A DNA stretch of 7,423 nt. It comes from Nitrospirota bacterium. Lineage in GTDB: Bacteria; Nitrospirota; Nitrospiria; SBBL01; Manganitrophaceae. Every line of letters begins with the position of its first letter. Positions within the stretch are counted from its first letter, which is position 1. The position numbers and the translations under genes are program-made. A model generated the notes under the pieces. The model saw only the letters and a program-made list of their open reading frames with translations. It had not been told where the DNA came from and searched no databases. The stretch spans positions 1 to 7,423 of the forward strand of contig JAHFEM010000079.1 of the NCBI GenBank assembly GCA_023248505.1, read 5' to 3'. This document shows, piece after piece, positions 6,251-7,423 of the stretch.

Positions 6251-7423
6251 TTACTCATACCGAAGCGCCTCTGCGGGATCGAGCTTGGCGGCCTGCCAAG
6301 AGGGATAGAGGGTGGCGAGGAAACCGATGAGGACCGCCGCCGAAGAAACAAGGAGGACATCGACTGCATGAATCTTCACCGGAAGGTGGCTGATGTAGTA
6401 GATATCGCTTGGCAAGGTATAGAATTTTTGGAGCAGCCAACAAACCGCCAGCCCCAACGGCATTCCGAAGAGCACCCCGACGCCTCCGATGATCACCCCT
6501 TCCAGCATGAAGATCCGCATGATCGATTCGCGCGTGGCCCCCATCGCCTTCAAGATGGCGATCTCCCGGCTCTTCTCCACAACCGTCATGGTGAGCGTGC
6601 TGACGATGTTGAAGGAGGCGACCAGAATGATCAACACCAATATAATGAACATCATCATCTTTTCGAGCTGGAGCGCGGAGAAGAGATTCCGGTTGAGCTT
6701 CATCCAGTCGCGCGCCTGGTAAGGGAAATTGAGATGGGCCTCGATCTTCTGCGCCACCCGGTCTGCGATAAAGATATCATCGACCTTCACCTCGATCCCG
6801 GTGACCACGTCGGAGAGATTAAAAAAGTTCTGCGCCTCTTTGATGGAGATATAGGCGAGCGAGGAATCGTACTCGTACATGCCGGAGTCGAAAACGCCGA
6901 CCACGCGGAACTTTCGGATTTTCGGCGTGAAGCCCATCGGCCCGGTGAGCGATTTCCCGATCGACGTCCCTTCTTTTCCGACCGGGGAGACGATGTTGAT
7001 CCGGTCTCCGAGGAACGCCCCCAATCGGCCCGCCAATTCCCTTCCGATGATGATCCCGGGGAGCTTCTTCTCCCCCTCGGTTCCCGGTTCCGTGATCCCC
7101 TCTTCGGGCAGGGAAGCATCGGGGGGATTCGTTAAATAATCGAGCCGCCCTTCGATGATGTTCTTTCCGATTTCGGTCACTTGCGCTTCGGTCGCCGGAT
7201 CGACCCCGCGGAGAACCACGCCGAAGACGCTTGTGTCGGAGGAAAGCAGGACCTGCCTGAAGATAAAGGGGGTGGCGGCGACGACGTGCGGGACTTTCTT
7301 CGCCTCATCGACCAGCCGGGAGTACTCCGGAATCTCATCGCGGGTCCGATCGGTGATGACGATATGGGGATTCGTTCCGAGGATTTTATCGCGAAGGTCT
7401 TCCTTGAAGCCGGTCATGACGGC
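6251..7423 (-). CDS. Lipoprotein-releasing system permease LolC/LolE, 5' end outside window
   Basis: This is the integral membrane subunit of the lipoprotein-releasing ABC transporter. The visible 390 residues begin inside the gene with [16 protein letters not shown], which in LolC/LolE directly follows the first transmembrane helix. A large periplasmic domain follows (about residues 15-255), including [10 protein letters not shown] and [15 protein letters not shown]. The FtsX-type C terminus then has three helices: [40 protein letters not shown], and [21 protein letters not shown]. The conserved cytoplasmic loop [14 protein letters not shown], which couples to LolD, and the ending [16 protein letters not shown] are both present. 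A charged, Pro/Glu-rich linker (about 100-118) seems longer than in the E. coli proteins. LolC, LolE or a single fused-role LolF cannot be told apart here, because only one permease is visible. MacB is excluded by the lack of a fused ATPase. Confidence 0.92.
   Translation of the reverse strand, partial: AVMTGFKEDLRDKILGTNPHIVITDRTRDEIPEYSRLVDEAKKVPHVVAATPFIFRQVLLSSDTSVFGVVLRGVDPATEAQVTEIGKNIIEGRLDYLTNPPDASLPEEGITEPGTEGEKKLPGIIIGRELAGRLGAFLGDRINIVSPVGKEGTSIGKSLTGPMGFTPKIRKFRVVGVFDSGMYEYDSSLAYISIKEAQNFFNLSDVVTGIEVKVDDIFIADRVAQKIEAHLNFPYQARDWMKLNRNLFSALQLEKMMMFIILVLIILVASFNIVSTLTMTVVEKSREIAILKAMGATRESIMRIFMLEGVIIGGVGVLFGMPLGLAVCWLLQKFYTLPSDIYYISHLPVKIHAVDVLLVSSAAVLIGFLATLYPSWQAAKLDPAEALRYE

Noticed and set aside
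6368..7135. A 255-codon + strand open frame opposite the LolC/E permease
   Set aside because: Its translation is full of His, Asp and Arg without domains, while the minus strand gives an unmistakable FtsX/LolC protein.
1..7423. Mobile elements, CRISPR arrays, toxin-antitoxin or defence genes
   Set aside because: No transposase, integrase, direct-repeat array or defence-type domain was seen on either strand. All long frames are accounted for by housekeeping, envelope or signalling genes.

Overview
The window comes from a G+C-rich, Gram-negative (diderm) bacterium. The diderm assignment rests on a LolC/E-LolD lipoprotein-export pair and a predicted outer-membrane beta-barrel that ends in phenylalanine. 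Gene content and sequence style would fit Nitrospirota or a deltaproteobacterial-type lineage, but that is an impression and not a demonstrated placement. I saw no mobile element, CRISPR array, tRNA or rRNA.

Layout. (1) Positions 2-3452, + strand, hold the end of a tryptophan operon: the 3' end of trpF, then trpB, a GAF/HD-GYP signalling gene, and trpA. All are tightly packed: trpF/trpB overlap by 17 nt, trpB/HD-GYP are 16 nt apart, and HD-GYP/trpA overlap as ATGA. (2) Positions 3453-3633 form a 181-nt gap with a 10-bp perfect inverted repeat and a TTGACA-type promoter candidate. (3) Positions 3634-5486, + strand, hold a two-gene unit: a secreted TPR-like protein of unknown function and a PorV/FadL-like outer-membrane barrel protein. 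It is closed by a strong intrinsic terminator at 5505-5536. (4) Positions 5541-7423, - strand, hold lolD and a LolC/LolE-type permease truncated by the window edge. They converge on the barrel gene.

The most notable observation is in the HD-GYP gene. Its reading frame is open and homologous on both sides of a single TAG codon (2350-2352). That codon sits exactly where the conserved glutamate of the HD-GYP 'HHE' motif belongs, so a one-base GAG-to-TAG change accounts for it. The downstream half still encodes a good GYP motif and keeps its 4-nt overlap with trpA. The gene is therefore either a very recent pseudogene, a site of stop-codon readthrough, or a sequencing/assembly error. No other gene ending in this window uses TAG.

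How the genes work together: TrpF makes CdRP, TrpC (not in the window) converts it to indole-3-glycerol phosphate, and TrpA and TrpB turn that into tryptophan. A c-di-GMP-type phosphodiesterase inside this operon would be co-transcribed with tryptophan synthase, though a functional link is only inferred. The Lol pair extracts mature lipoproteins from the inner membrane. It lies beside, but is transcribed opposite to, the envelope protein pair.
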